64,000 nt of DNA, from NCBI GenBank assembly GCA_964247055.1, contig OZ176054.1, positions 3,100,001-3,164,000 on the forward strand, written 5' to 3'. Made by a program: the position numbers and the translations under genes. The first letter of the stretch is position 1, and every line of letters begins with the position of its first letter. Origin of the DNA: Paragordius varius (Eukaryota > Nematomorpha). The notes under the pieces were generated by a model that was not told the origin of the DNA, ran no database searches, and was given only the letters and a program-made list of their open reading frames with translations. Shown piece by piece: positions 32,699-45,240 of this stretch.

Positions 32699-34540
32699 GG
32701 ATCAAAATTTTTCTAATTTTTATTATACATAATTTATAAGATTAAGTTTTGATAAGCTTTGGATTGAATAATTAATTAAAGCGTACAAAGTTTTAAAATC
32801 AGACTTTTGTGATCTATATTTAATAAGTGTACATAGGGTTAAAGCACACATAAAATATAATTACGCTTTAGTCTGGAAAAGTTTTTGTACGCTAACTTCT
32901 TGACTTTTTGTAATAAAACATGTGTTTAACCCGTTCGGTATAGAAATATAATTAAAGCGTTTTGAAATTTATAACTATCTTTTGATAAAATTTACATATC
33001 AACTCCATGAGCGTTTCCATAATTTAATCTCTTAGAGACAAATACCAATGATCGATCTTCATATAAAATTTAAAAGGAAATACTTAAATTAATACATAAG
33101 TAATTTTTCTATAATTTTTATAACACAATAATTTATTAAATATTTATAATTGTCCGTAAATAATTTTTCATATTTCCTGCTGTAAAGGGGGTTTTATATA
33201 AAACGATAAATAGTTTTTCTAAAATAATTGGCTTATGCGCTTTTCTAGGTCTAAAAATTTTTTATGAAATGTTTATAAATTTTCACAACTTCAGATCAAC
33301 GACGGAACTAAAATATTCACAGGGTATCACAAATACAAAGAACTCTTTCGGCCTGAGGATGCAATTTTTTACATTTTATTCATTTAGCTAAATTATCTCA
33401 ATTAGGATTTTGTGATTTAAATCAAATTTTTTATTGGGATAGTAAGGATTAAATATTTCTTTTAGAATTATAACGGTTTAAGTTATGGCATTTAAAGAAA
33501 ATTGGCTTATTGCAAATAAATTAGTCTTAATATATTTCAATAATATATTTTGCTAAAAACATCGCTTTTCCCAAAATATAATATAGCAAGCGCAGATTGT
33601 GAGTTCGATTTCATATGGTTTATCATTATAAAATCAATGAAAAGTTATAAATTAAAAAGTTTTTGGTGCAACAAAATATAATTATTTTAAACAATTGTTG
33701 AAATTCTTATAACTAATGATAATTTTAATTATATATTACGGCACTTATTTGGTGTAGAAAATTTATTGGCGATTATATGGTGTTTGCAATAAAATTATAA
33801 ATGTGCAGAGTAAATATGTATAAAACGTAAGTAAATATTATCATTTTCATAAAGCAAATTCCATACAACAGTTATTGTAACTTCTTTGTAAATTATATCA
33901 TATGTATTGTGCCTGGCAACTATGGTTTTTTTAATTTAGCTGTTAATGAAATCGGGAATCGAAATATGACAAATTCATTAAACGGTAAAGGAAAAATGAA
34001 AACCGTTTTTGTTAATTTTTGAATATCATTTTTGAAATGGTTGATTTCACCCTATAGTTGGGCAATTTGCAAAATAGTAGTGTATGGAAAAAAGAAAATA
34101 AAAAATTGTGTTTTCATTTTGTTGTTCTTTTTCCATACACTGCTGTGTTGCAAATTGCATAACTCGAGTGTGAAATAAGCAACCATTAAAATGCAAACTG
34201 TATGTTAATGGTTTAATTTTAATGTTTACACCGTCGTTTATAATAATGAATAAAGCATTTCCAGTTAAAATTTAAAAATATATAAACAAAACTTATAAGC
34301 TAAAAAACAAATAATATTTTATAAACCTTGATTTTTCCACAAATCTATTCAATTAAAATTTATAGATTACAATTTAAATCTTATGCAACGCAAAATTATT
34401 AGATATTTATATAAATCAGATTAATAAAGTATAATGATAGATGTTTTTAAAAAATATTTGTCTTTTAGTTTTAAGTTTTGTCTGTATTTTATTATATAAT
34501 GAAAAACTAGTAATTTATACTTAGTCATATTGTATTACAA
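32699..34540. other. Gene-free region
   Basis: AT-rich, with no supported gene. A possible exon on the plus strand at about 33296-33388 follows an acceptor-like 'cttcag' and reads 'INDGTKIFTGYHKYKELFRP' before a stop. I could not link it to other exons. A small palindromic element is listed separately at 34039. Confidence 0.4.
34039..34184. repeat. Small palindromic element (MITE-like)
   Basis: The two halves are inverted copies: 'ggttgatttcaccc' ... 'gcaatttgcaaaatagtagt' 'gtatggaaaaa' against the reverse complement of 'ttttccatacactgctgt' 'gttgcaaattgc' ... 'aagcaacc'. Arms are about 65 bp, total 146 bp, with no coding capacity. The target duplication is not clear. Confidence 0.65.
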
Positions 34541-34801
34541 TCAAACAATGAATTGGGAACATAGATTATTATATGCGCAAAAAATGTTACGATATCGTGT
34601 GTCATGTGCGTGGGAATATTTTTTCGTGGATTTTTTTGGTTTTTCTAGACCCGGAATCTCAAAGAAGGTCTCAAGCTTCGGAATTATCGGGTAAGACAGA
34701 ATATATGGACGTCCAGCAATTTGATGTTTAGCCAAAAAGCTTATATTAATTAATATCACTATAAAACTCCATGTAATGATGTAATGTGACCGCATTATCA
34801 T
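34541..34801 (-). CDS. Putative short secreted peptide precursor
   Basis: A single 86-residue open frame. The N-terminus is a good signal peptide ('HYIITWSFIVILINISFLA', residues 6-24). The remainder is rich in Pro and basic residues, with dibasic KK sites ('LEKPKKSTKKYSH'). It ends 'RYRNIFCAYNNLCSQFIV' with only two cysteines, six residues apart. Such a precursor layout (signal, basic cleavage sites, short Cys-ring C-terminus) is that of some neuropeptides, but no known family is matched. Codon content is more mixed than the AT-rich surroundings. No introns or neighbours support it, so it may be chance. I do not recognise a function. Confidence 0.4.
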   Translation of the reverse strand: MIMRSHYIITWSFIVILINISFLAKHQIAGRPYILSYPIIPKLETFFEIPGLEKPKKSTKKYSHAHDTRYRNIFCAYNNLCSQFIV

Positions 34802-37472
34802 TTTTGTGATGTGTTAGAATTTTTCAAACTCCAAAAAAAATTATGGTTAATAAAGGTATAAAATAGATACTATAGGGTAGTATTTTTTATATGTTTTTTT
34901 TTCCTTTATAATGTAAGAAATACTTCATTTGCATTTTTGTCATTTATCATTATATTAATCCAATTCATAAACACCTTAATTTATTGGTTACAAGAGTTTT
35001 TTATCGGACAGTATGGAAAAATACAAATGTAAAATATAGAAAAAACATAATATAATTTTACATACTTGATTTGGACATAATGTGTATCAAAACAGGCTAT
35101 AAAAACTCTTTACTTCTATCACAAATATTAGTATATTATTCTCTGTTTACCAATTCAAATATATAAATTAAACAGGGCTTTCCCTTAATTACATATTCTA
35201 CAACATATTTGTAATAAACAACATCAATCATAAACCTAATTAAATGTTTTTTACAATTGACAGAATCCTGCGGCAATATGAGGTCAAAATTATTTCTTTA
35301 TCATATTAATAAAATTATGCCCTTTTGGGAAAATAAAAGGTTGGAAATTTTCAAAATATATGAAAAAATCGCCATATCGGGGTATTTTACTAATATTTTA
35401 GGAAAACATTACATTTGAAATATTATAGATAATCTTTTGTTAAATATACTGTTAATACCTACTTTTTATAAGTATTTCTAACCGAAGGTGTCAGAAAAAT
35501 GGATATAATAATAATAATTAAAAATATACACTGAAATTAAAAAATTAAACTTATAACCATGATTTTTTGCGCTCTTTGTTATACCAGTAAAAACTGAAAA
35601 TTAATATATATTTTGGTTAAATATAAAATAACTCTTTTATTATATTTTGGCTGTAAATTTAATAAAATATTGATAAAATTAGCCTGTTCGTTTTCGTTCA
35701 TAAATTAATAATAATTATAAATTATTTTATACCAAATTTAACCCATAAGGCAAACGACCTCTTTAGTAAATTCTTAAATAATCATAGAATTATATAGAAA
35801 AAGTGTTTATACTTCAAGTGTTTTTTACCGTTTTTACCATATTGATATACCATACCCTACACCTCAAAATTTTGCACATATTCTATTTTAAATTACCATT
35901 TTTCCGTATTTTATGTCAAGGTTTTGCATATATATAAAGATTTAATTCAAAACCGCCTTTTCGCCTTCATGTTAACATGACTTGCCAAAATATATTATTT
36001 TGCCTTTTATATGTAGTTTATGATATATTTAAGCGATATTTTTCGAAAGGAAGAATTAGCTTCGCCAGAACAAATTATTTAGACAAATTTGCGGAATTTC
36101 GCCATTTTCAAATAGCCCACTACATAAGTCCACACACTCTTAAATCACTCTTAAGATCCAAAACTAAAAGCACCCCATAATCTTGATACATTTTTCTTTT
36201 TAAATATATATTTTTATTCAGATATTTTTCATGGACCAGTGTAGATATAATCTGCCAAATTTAAGATTATTTTAATTAATTTTTATAGAGCTATGAGCCA
36301 TAAACAAATTAGGTGGTATTGCATATAGGTTGAATAAACCAGGCAACTGTTTAGCAGTAACTGTTTAGAGAATTCGTTACAAAATTATATTATAAATCAT
36401 AAACTTTAATTAATAAATAATAGCAAATTTTAAAGCATCTGTTTCGATAAATTTAATATTTTTATTTATAAAAATATAACATATGATTTTGCAGAATTTG
36501 TATTTGGGTGTAAATGGATAATAAATAAAGCATCAGTCTCGTAAAAACCAGTTTTTGCACACTGGCATTTAGTGTCATAAAAATGTGATTAATCCGGCGG
36601 TTTTGGGAAGATTTTATAATTAAATAAACTAACCTATTTTCTCTAAATTATATTTTTTTATATTTTAACACTTATATTCAAATTTTGGTATCTAGGTACC
36701 CCAGACTATATTTAATTTGGTAATTTTAAAAACTTTCAAAAGAAACGGTTCCAATTAAAATTTAAGCTTCTTTTCTAATAAATTAGCCAAAATATTAAAA
36801 AATTTAGTTTTGTAAAGTTTCATATCAAATTACATCTTCATAACATTTTTGCAAAATATCCTGTTTATTTGATTTTAATTCTAAAATTAAAGCTATTTAT
36901 TTTTAAATCACATCTAACCTCGATAACAGGAAAAGTGGCTTTTTTTTATAATATTTAGCTAATAGACACATGTAATGCATTGACCAAATAATGATGTTTA
37001 TTTAGATAAGAGATATAAATTAAATGAGCTGTTTTTATATTTCGGTGCATCTATGCTATGTATTTAAGCAGGCCTGAGGTCGATGAAGACACTTATTTGC
37101 TAAAAGGGGCTAAAAAGAATGCGTTGCATTTAAGTGTTAAGCACAATTTTGCAATACTTTAATTAAAAGGTATAATTTAATATATTCATTCATTTACCAA
37201 ATTGGGTCTATTTTTTACAGTTAACTCACTCGTGTGCAAAAATTGGAGTTTAAGAATAATGATCCAATTTAATTCAAAAATAAATAAAATTTAATTTTAA
37301 AAAAATTATATTTTTCCTCACCAATTTCTAATTTTGATGGCAAAAATAGAATAATATACGCAATAGTTTTGATGGGAGTAAGAAAAAAAATAATTATTTG
37401 TAAAGGTATAGCTATATTTTTATAAAGTTATCTGTTTTATTAAGTGTCAAGTTTTTAATCTAATTTTCACTG
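34802..37472. other. Gene-free region
   Basis: I see no gene. An ORF at 35977-36180 (+) has no recognisable domain. The DNA is uniformly AT-rich with short A/T runs. No complete repeat element was identified, although old transposon scraps are likely. Confidence 0.5.
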
Positions 37473-37847
37473 ATATACCATTTACAGTTCAAATTCACCT
37501 TTGAATTCAAATTCACCCTCGAACAATTCAAAATCACCCTTGAACAATTCAAATTCACCTTTAAACAATTCAAATTCCCTTCCAAAAATAAATTATGTAT
37601 TTTCGAACTAATATAACTCATTATTAATATGAATATATGTTTATGTTATAGTTCATTATTTTTTCAGTATTATTTTAATTTAAAAAAGTATTTATTTTTT
37701 AAAATATATAAAAATATTGGTAATTTTTAATCTTAAAAAACATATATTTTATTTGAGGGTGAATTTAAATTGTTCGAGGGTAAATTTGATTTGTTCAAGG
37801 GTAAATTTGAATTGTTCAAGGGTGAATTTGAACTGTAAATGGTATAT
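37473..37847. mobile_element. Fold-back element with tandem-repeat arms upstream of RPL34
   Basis: The ends are inverted: 'atataccatttacagttc' at 37473 and its reverse complement ending at 37847. Each arm (about 37473-37580 and 37752-37847) is built of three to five tandem units of about 20 bp resembling 'aacaattcaaattcaccctt'. The arms are inverted with respect to each other around about 170 bp of plain AT-rich DNA. TA flanks both ends, compatible with a Tc1/mariner-type target. The ORF through the right arm ('RVNLNCSRVNL' repeats) is an artefact. It lies about 90 bp upstream of the RPL34 start codon. Confidence 0.7.
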
Positions 37848-37935
37848 ATCTATAGTACATAAAATTATCACCAAAAAAATATTTTATTATAACATCAGTT
37901 AATCACATTTTCGTTAGTATCATATTTTTCCTGCA

Positions 37936-38403
37936 ATGGTTCAAAGATTGACTTTGCCCAGAAAGCATCCCTATAACACAAAATCAAATAGAAAGAAAAT
38001 GTAAGTGACATTATTTATTTTAGTGTAAAAACTCCTGGTGGAAAATTACGTTATCACTGTATTAAGAAGCCTGGATCTCTACCTAGTTGTGGAGATTGCA
38101 AAGAAAAATTAAAGGGGGTAATTTATGTATGTAAAATTTTAGATTACAGCGGCTAGACCTCGCGAATTGAAAAATTTGTCAAGGAGGCATAAGAGAGTTA
38201 CTAGGGCTTATGGTGGGAACTTATGTCCAAAATGTTTACGTTTAAGGTTGTTAAATATAAATATTTTTAGAATCATACGTGCATTTTTAATTGAAGAACA
38301 AAAAATTGTAGTTAAAGTTATGAAAGCAAGACAATTGGCTGAAAAACAAGAGCAAAAAGCGAAATCCCAAGCATTGAAATCCAAATCAAAGAAAAAGAAA
38401 TGA
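37936..38403 (+). CDS. RPL34: Ribosomal protein L34 (eL34), large cytosolic subunit
   Basis: Four exons, 37936-38000, 38024-38117, 38143-38246 and 38271-38403, in phase, give 131 residues (human 117). The start '[18 protein letters not shown]' matches human MVQRLTYRRRLSYNTASN. Two CxxC pairs ('SCGDC' and 'LCPKC') form the zinc-ribbon-like core, and '[11 protein letters not shown]' and '[18 protein letters not shown]' are nearly invariant in animals. The C-terminus is Lys-rich ('KSKSKKKK') and a little longer than usual. All three introns are tiny: 23, 25 and 24 nt, each GT...TTTTAG. The 24-nt intron happens to be open in frame, so an unspliced ORF reads through it. The protein acts in cytoplasmic translation. 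Confidence 0.96.
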
Positions 38404-38427
38404 TTTGTATATTTTTAGTATCAATTA

Positions 38428-38433
38428 AATAAA
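38428..38433 (+). promoter_or_regulatory. Likely RPL34 poly(A) signal
   Basis: AATAAA lies 25 bp after the stop codon, giving a very short 3' UTR as is common for ribosomal protein genes. Confidence 0.55.
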
Positions 38434-38852
38434 TAATTTATATTATATAGGTATCTTATAACAACACATTAAAAATTATAATTTTGTACCAAAAAATATT
38501 TTGATTTAGTCTCAAAAACTTTATATTTTGTCGTATGTATATATTAGGGTAGTCATATCTATACCACAAATCTATAACAAAAACATAATCCCTAAAAAGA
38601 TAAATATTAAATACGAATCATATATATGCGCTACAATTAGATAAAAAAGGATAATACTCGTGGGCTATTTCATGAGGCCTTATCCGTATAAGGACATCAT
38701 TAGCCTAGAAAACACACGATTTGACATTTTAAATTAGGAATATGGAATAGTTTCATCAAATGTTGGTTGTATTTTAAAATGCATTTTGATCTAAAATATG
38801 GTGAAAATGCCAGTCGAGGTATTTTTCTAGATTTATGGTAACGATGTTACAT

Positions 38853-39061
38853 CAGTGGCATTCAGGTTTCTTTTTATGGCTTGAAAGTTTTATTAATTTT
38901 TTTGATATACCAATTTAGTACATAACTATAATATGAGCAAACAGTGAAATATTTAATGGTTATTAAGACAGAAATTTTTTTTCGGCCCTTTAAATCAGTT
39001 ACACTCATATTTTGTAGGGCCGCATAAAATTTCTTATTTCACGGGCCGTGTTATAACACTG
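38853..39061. repeat. Possible hAT-type MITE remnant
   Basis: It begins 'cagtggcattc' and ends 'ttataacactg', short imperfect inverted ends of hAT style. Inside is a GC-rich word 'agggccgcataaaat' ... 'cacgggccgtg' typical of hAT subterminal regions. The flanking 8-mers do not match, so the call is weak. Confidence 0.35.
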
Positions 39062-40577
39062 ACTTAATATTTTATTGCTATTTTACTCTTTTACAGATAT
39101 TTATATTCCAAATAAGAATATCAAAAATTAATAATTCCAGGGACATAAAAAGGCACTTTTGGGCAGCATATGGCCCCTGGGCCTCGGCTTGAATATCATT
39201 GCATTAGAGTGTATTCAATACAATATTATTTAAATCTGTCTATATTTAGTTTTGAATTCTTATCCTTATTCCGCCCGATCTCGCTGGTTTAAAAAATTTA
39301 TAAATATTTTATACTTACTAATTTATACATGGGCGTGATTTACAAAAATTAAAATTATAGTTTACACACGACAACATAATCCATTAAATACTCGTTTTTA
39401 CAAACAAAACAAGGCTTTACCCAATATTAAAATGTATAAATGTTCTAATTTCGATTAAAGATTGTAAATAATGATAATCGATTTAGGTTGACTTAACTCA
39501 AGAAATTTTATTAAAAACTTGTATGTTCAGCTAAAGATTGTTAATGTGCTAAATATAATATAGGGCAAATAACATTGAATTTTTCATTAAAATAATTACA
39601 AGCTTCCGATAGCTGGAGAAACAACGAATGTTGAATATTTTCCAAAAACTACTTCTCGGCAAATTTTTAATTCATTTTATACATAGTATTTTCATAATTT
39701 ATGGTTTCAATACAACATAACAGTAATTATATTGGTATAAAAGATTATCGATTGCAATTTTTTTAACACATTAAGATCTTTTTGGCTATATTTATATCCC
39801 AGAGCCATGATTTCAATATATTTGAAAGTATTGGGGTGAATTTATAATATGCTTCCTTTAGCTTTTTAGGCGCATTCTTCATAAAATCCTTCTATATAAT
39901 AAATCTTAATCTCAAACCTTTCGCCATTTTTATTTAAATCGCTATTACATAAGGCATATTTTTATTAGAACAAGATGTAATAAATTAATTTAGTAAGGTT
40001 GATTACATTTTACCAGCGAAAATATTGATTTTATCATCAGCTGTTTTTTTCCGTGTTTTAAATCCCGATTTCGGACTCTAGATGTTACATTACTGTAAAA
40101 AAATAACCTTTTTTTACGAATACAGGAAAACAATGTTTAATAATTAAATTTAAACCAAAATAACTTTCAAAACAGTAGTTCATCTAAAAGATTGAGCTCT
40201 GGTATAAAAAACTTCCTCAATATGTTATCGCGGACAAAAAAATGAAAACAAAAAACGTTATATTGCTCTTTAAAAAGGATTTTGCGGGCCGAATACAATA
40301 TTATAATGCATTAAGGGCTGTACTTTGTTAGATTATGATGCAAATATATATGCCCCCAATTTTTGCGGTTTACACATAAATCTCAACTAAAATGCCTCTT
40401 CCGCTATTTAGTTAAAAAAAAATTTTTAATGCTAACATATAAAATAGAAGTATTTGATATTAATCAACAACTTAAAAATTGGATTAATTTGATAACAGGT
40501 CGATCTAAATTTGTCATTTTTTAATATGGCGCCTTGTATGTGTAGATTAATGGGAATCACTAAGGATATCTTAGCAT
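39062..40577. repeat. Gene-free region with dispersed repeat copy 2
   Basis: There is no gene. The part 39770-40110 matches the repeat in p47 intron 4 ('tatcccagagcc', 'aatatgcttcctttagc', 'aaatcgct', 'tcagctgt'). A GC-rich scrap near 39140-39200 ('ggcccctgggcctcggc') looks like another hAT end, but its partner is not visible. Confidence 0.45.
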
Positions 40578-42052
40578 AACCTGACCAGATATTTTGAACT
40601 TGGACGCAGTACAAAATTAAAACATAGTTTGCCTGTTTTTGGCACCATCGTGTGGTATAATACACAGTTTCCACAAAACATCCTGATTAAATATATATAT
40701 ATTCTGATAGAAAATATCAGGATTATCATGGTGATTTTTGTTTTAACCTTTACGTATTAGAGAAAGTTATTTACAATTTTGTGGTAGGTGCTCCGTTTAA
40801 AATTGCAAAAGGTGCGCAATTCTTTCAAATATTTTTTGGTGGTGAAAGCTAAATGCTTTTTAAAAAATTTTAATTTTTACATGTGGGCTCGGACTGTTCT
40901 CTTAAAATAAACATAAAAATTCCGACATTGTCCAATAATTTTAAATATATACTAAATTTTGATATCAACTAAATATATTTTTTAAAAAATCACACTTTCA
41001 AATTTTTTAGCAAAATTTTGTAAAGCGTATTATTATTTTGACCATGATGGAAACGATATAAACGGTTGAGATGTTATAAAATTTTATGTATAAAATTCGA
41101 TAATGCTAATTATCAATCAAAATTTTGACCGAAATATTAGTTCGTTTTCAAATATATGTTAAATAAAAATTGTGTTTTTTTACAAAAAACTACCTAAATT
41201 TGCAAGCAAACAAACCTTTAAATTAAAATTCTGAACCTATAGTAATGTTCAACATCATCGAATTATTTAGAAAAAGGGATTTATTATATCTTAAAGCGTT
41301 AAACCCGCTTCTGACCCTTCAAAATCGTTAAAAGTACGCTTCAACAAAATATCTGAAATTTGTTTATGCAAAAAATAAGAAAACTAATAAAAATTAAAGT
41401 TTAGGAAAAAAATTAAGTAATATCATACCTCCCACCTAATGAAAATACAAAATGTAAAAACTCTTAATATTCGAAAAGGTTATTTCGAAATCATACGCCA
41501 TAAATAATAAATTTTATATAATATGTTACGGGAATAACAATTTTCTATATAATTTTCCGTTTGATAATAATTATAACAAAAAATTAACTTTCTAAACTTG
41601 ATCAAACATTTATTAAAATATTATATAATAATTTTGTTACTTTGAAATTTTGAGCCACCTCTTTTTGCGGAAGCCCTGAGTGAAAGATTAGCCATTAGCC
41701 AAATCTTATGGTGTGGAGTTCGAGATTTATAGTTTCGCCACTGCGCGAAAGGCTGCAATCCTAAGTTTTATGCATAATTCAAGCAGAAAATAAAATATCA
41801 ACCAATTTAAATAGGCCAATCCTAGTTTTTTTACAGCAAAATGAACCAATTCTCTACAAATTATGGGGTTAATTTTACTCAGGGCTATATTAATTCTATA
41901 ATTTTTTTAAATAAATAAAAGGTAATTAATATATATTTATAAAGAATTTTTTAATTTCATAAAGCAGTACAAAAGTAGGCGCAGTACGGGCGCAGTTTTT
42001 TTCTGAAAACCCAGTACTGTGCTGCGAAAAACAGCCTATCTGGTCACATTAT
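40578..42052. mobile_element. Non-autonomous hAT-type element, 1.48 kb
   Basis: It is flanked by an exact 8-bp duplication cttagcat (40570-40577 and 42053-42060). Its ends carry inverted 'tgaccagata' / 'tatctggtca', the same core as the terminal repeats of hAT family B. There is no transposase; only weak ORFs occur inside. Near each end is a 'gcagtacaaaa' word, and the right end has 'cccagtactgt'. A shortened relative is at 58065-58672. Confidence 0.75.
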
Positions 42053-42437
42053 CTTAGCATTTATTTTATTTTGGCATATTTTGCCAAATTCAGTGCTAAG
42101 ACGCATATCAAAAGCTATTGCCCATTAAAAAAGCGGATTCTTAGCAAATACGATTTTCCAATGGGAAAATTAATCACCAAAAAATGTTAAAATAAAATCC
42201 TATTTCCAATACAAATCAATGAAATGAATCAAAACTACGAGTTATCTGAAATTGATAATATTCCAATAAATTTAATAATTCAGTGCCATAGTACTTTTAA
42301 GTCCGCATGAGTTATAAGAAAAGATTCATGTTGTGCTATTTCGGATACCGTTCCTATTGACATTAATATTTATTTTTAATTAACGTAGATGTTCCGTTCA
42401 GAGGCCATGCTTATTGCAAATCGAAAGCTATCTAAAA

Positions 42438-44856
42438 CAGTGATACTCAAACCGCGGCCCGCGGGCCGCATGCGTCCCTAAGTGTGCTTTAAAAATGCAG
42501 TATGAGACTGATATTTAATTTTTTTACCCAATTTGAAATGTAGAATTTCCCTACATTAAAATGATTTTAAAATTTATGATTTATGGGCACACGTTGTTTC
42601 TTTTTCTTTTCTTTTTGAAATTTTTATTGCATTTCTTTTTTTGTTTTCACCCATTGCACATACATTTCATTTATCCTGCATCATTTTTAAAACTCATTCC
42701 CATAAAATATTTTCAACTCAATATCATTAAATTTCGACCTATTTTTTATAGCATATTTCAATTTATATTCCTATTTTTTTACATAATATTTAAACATAAA
42801 TTCAAAGGATGACATCTAATGCCAAAAAACGTAAATTATCCGATGAAAATCGCTCCTTTAAAAAAGAATGGGAAATTTTTGTCCTTTTAACAATGTTGCT
42901 ACCTGCCTTATATGCAAGGACAACATAATTATAAAAAAATACAATATTGAAAGACATTAAAATCCATCATTCTCATAAATTACCAGAAAATCTTGAGGAA
43001 AGAAATGAAAAATATAAAAAATTTTAAGGAATTATACGAGAAAGAAAATATTATGGCCATAGCTTTTTCCCAGGAAAAAGCTGTAACATTAGCTTCGTGT
43101 GAAATTTGCTATATTTTAGGAAAAAATATGAAACCGTTAACTGATTCCCAACTAATAAAAGAATGTTTAATAAATAATTGCACTTTTTTATTTGATAAAT
43201 TCCATAATAAAGATCAAATCATGAGGCAAATTAAAAAACTTCAACTTTCTGATTCAACATGTGCTCGACGCATTGAAGATATGTCTAAATATATTTTTAA
43301 TAATATATTATTGGCTCTAAAAAATTGCAAATACTTCAGTATTGCAATCGATTCTAGCACTGATATAAGTTCAACACCTCAATGTGCGCTCTTCGTGAGA
43401 TTTTGCAACGACAACATAATCAACGAGGAATATTTGAAATTTTTACCAATGAATAATACCACAAAAGGCAGTGATTTTCTTGAAGTAATTAGCACCTTTT
43501 TCGATAATAATGGTATATCTATGAAAAAATTGGTTTCGATTTGCACAGATGGCTGTCCCTCTATGATTGGAATAAACAAAGGGTTTATTCCTCTTTTAAA
43601 AAACAAATATAATTTGCAAAATCTATTATCCTTTCACTGCTTTATTCATCAGCAAAACTTGGTTTCGCGTGTAAAAGATGAATCACTAAATTTAGTAATT
43701 AAAACGGTTGTGGATATAGTTAACTACATCCGTGGCAGAGAATTCAATCACCGTAAATTCAAAAACCTTCTGAAAGATATCCACAGTGAGTTTGATGATA
43801 TTCTTTTGTACACCGCTGTGAGATGGCTAAGCCTTAGCAAAGTATTGAATAGATTTTTTGAATTAAGTAATGAAATTCTATTATTTATAAAAGATAACAG
43901 AAAGTTTGACGAGGAAATTAATAGTGACAAATGGTGGGTTTTATTAGCCTACCTTTGCGACAATACTTATAAACTTAGTACTTTTAATACAAGTCTTCAA
44001 GGGAGCAAAATAATAACCCAATTTGCTAATCATATATTTGCTTTTGAAGAAAAATTAATAATATATAAACAAGATTTTATAAATAAAACACTCCTACATT
44101 TTCCATCACTTAAAACGATTCATATAGAAAATATGGAATTTACTGCAGATATTAATTTAATAATAGACAATCATTTAACATTTTTATCTAATGAGATGTA
44201 ATTCAGATTTCAAGAATTAAAAAATATAAAAAATTGCTTAAAACTAGTGGAAAATCCATGGCATATGGATATATCCAACATTAAGCAACTTGAGCTTTTC
44301 GGTTTTGATCAGGCGGTTATCATTGAAGAATTCGTTGATTTTAAAAATGATTCCAATTTGGAAGCTATATTTAAGGAAAACCGTAGAGAAGAAAGATATG
44401 TAGAGTTTTGGCAAGTTGTGCCAAATAAATATGAATATAAAAAATGTGCTCAAGTTATCTTAACTATTTTTCCATCAACTTACACGTGTGAGACGGCATA
44501 TTCAAAAATGAAGTATATCAAGAATACTTACAGAAATCGCTTAACTAATGATCATATGGACGACGTATTAAGAATGGCCTGCCATGAGGCGAAACCAAAT
44601 TTGTCAAAAATTATTGGTTAATATTAAAATAAATGTTGTTATCAATATATTTTAATTTTTAAAACTAAATGGTGCAAAACGAATTTTTAGCTGGATTTAC
44701 ATGCGACTCGCAAAAAATTTATTGTGTTGATTTAGAGTATAAATATGTGCGTATGTGTCAAATAGCTATGGAATATTTGCCATTATAAGGTTCATGGCCC
44801 TCGAAAAAATAATATGTTTTATTTGGCCCGTCAAATTTTTTTGGTGAGTACCACTG
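42438..44856 (+). mobile_element. hAT transposon, GTF2IRD2/ZBED-like type, near-whole copy
   Basis: 2,419 bp with an exact 8-bp target duplication atctaaaa at 42430-42437 and 44857-44864. The terminal inverted repeats are 'cagtgatactca' and 'tgagtaccactg'. The subterminal regions are 'cgcggcccgcgggccgcatg' on the left and 'tttggcccgtcaaat' on the right. The same family as the broken copy in the factor B intron, but far better preserved, so a younger insertion. Confidence 0.93.
42809..44621 (+). pseudogene. hAT transposase, almost intact (BED finger shifted, one in-frame stop)
   Basis: The start 'MTSNAKKRKLSDENRSFKKE' matches GTF2IRD2/ZBED5-like transposases. Frame changes then disrupt the BED finger ('NNVATCLICKDN' is in another frame). 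From 42993 one frame runs 402 residues, with catalytic regions 'SIAIDSSTDISSTPQ' and 'SICTDGCPSMIG', then 'HCFIHQQNLVSRV' and 'YTAVRWLSLSKVLNRFFEL'. A single TAA at 44199-44201 interrupts it. The same frame then continues to 44621 with 'FWQVVPNKY' and the dimerisation segment 'TCETAYSKMKYIKNTYRNR'. Related transposases have been recruited as host genes in vertebrates, but the stop and shifts here suggest a dead transposon gene. Confidence 0.88.
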
Positions 44857-44864
44857 ATCTAAAA

Positions 44865-45240
44865 TATGCTAATCTTTAATAACCTGTTATCGCCTATCTC
44901 CTCATAAATGTCGCATATAAATAAATCTTTAGAATTTAGGTGAAAAAATTAAGTATTTACATTGCAGAGATCTGTAAAAAAATTTATTGTTATGGTTACA
45001 TAAGTGATAAGATATTAAATATGGTACATGGATATTTTAGGTATTCGATTTCCTAAAAATATCACCTATCCGATTGCAACTCAAACTGACTGATAGAAGC
45101 ATGATAAACAGTATCTAAGAATTTAAATATATTTGAAATAAACTTGGCTAAAAACCTATCCATCTTTAAACTCTAAAAGATTTTTGAGTTGTGTCGTGTT
45201 TGTTATTAACCTGGTAAATGAGATATATAATGCAATACTG
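44865..45240. other. Short gene-free stretch
   Basis: About 380 bp of AT-rich DNA between the hAT and the PDRG1-like gene. It must contain the latter's 3' UTR. I see nothing else in it. Confidence 0.6.

Noticed and set aside
34541-34801. Identity as allatostatin C, CCAP or vasopressin-type peptide
   Set aside because: Two cysteines at a ring-like distance are not enough. Residues inside and after the ring differ from all three, and there is no amidation signal. It is kept only as an unassigned secreted ORF.
37717-37902. ORF with 'RVNLNCSRVNL' repeats
   Set aside because: It translates the right arm of the fold-back element; the repeat unit is DNA-level and inverted in the left arm.
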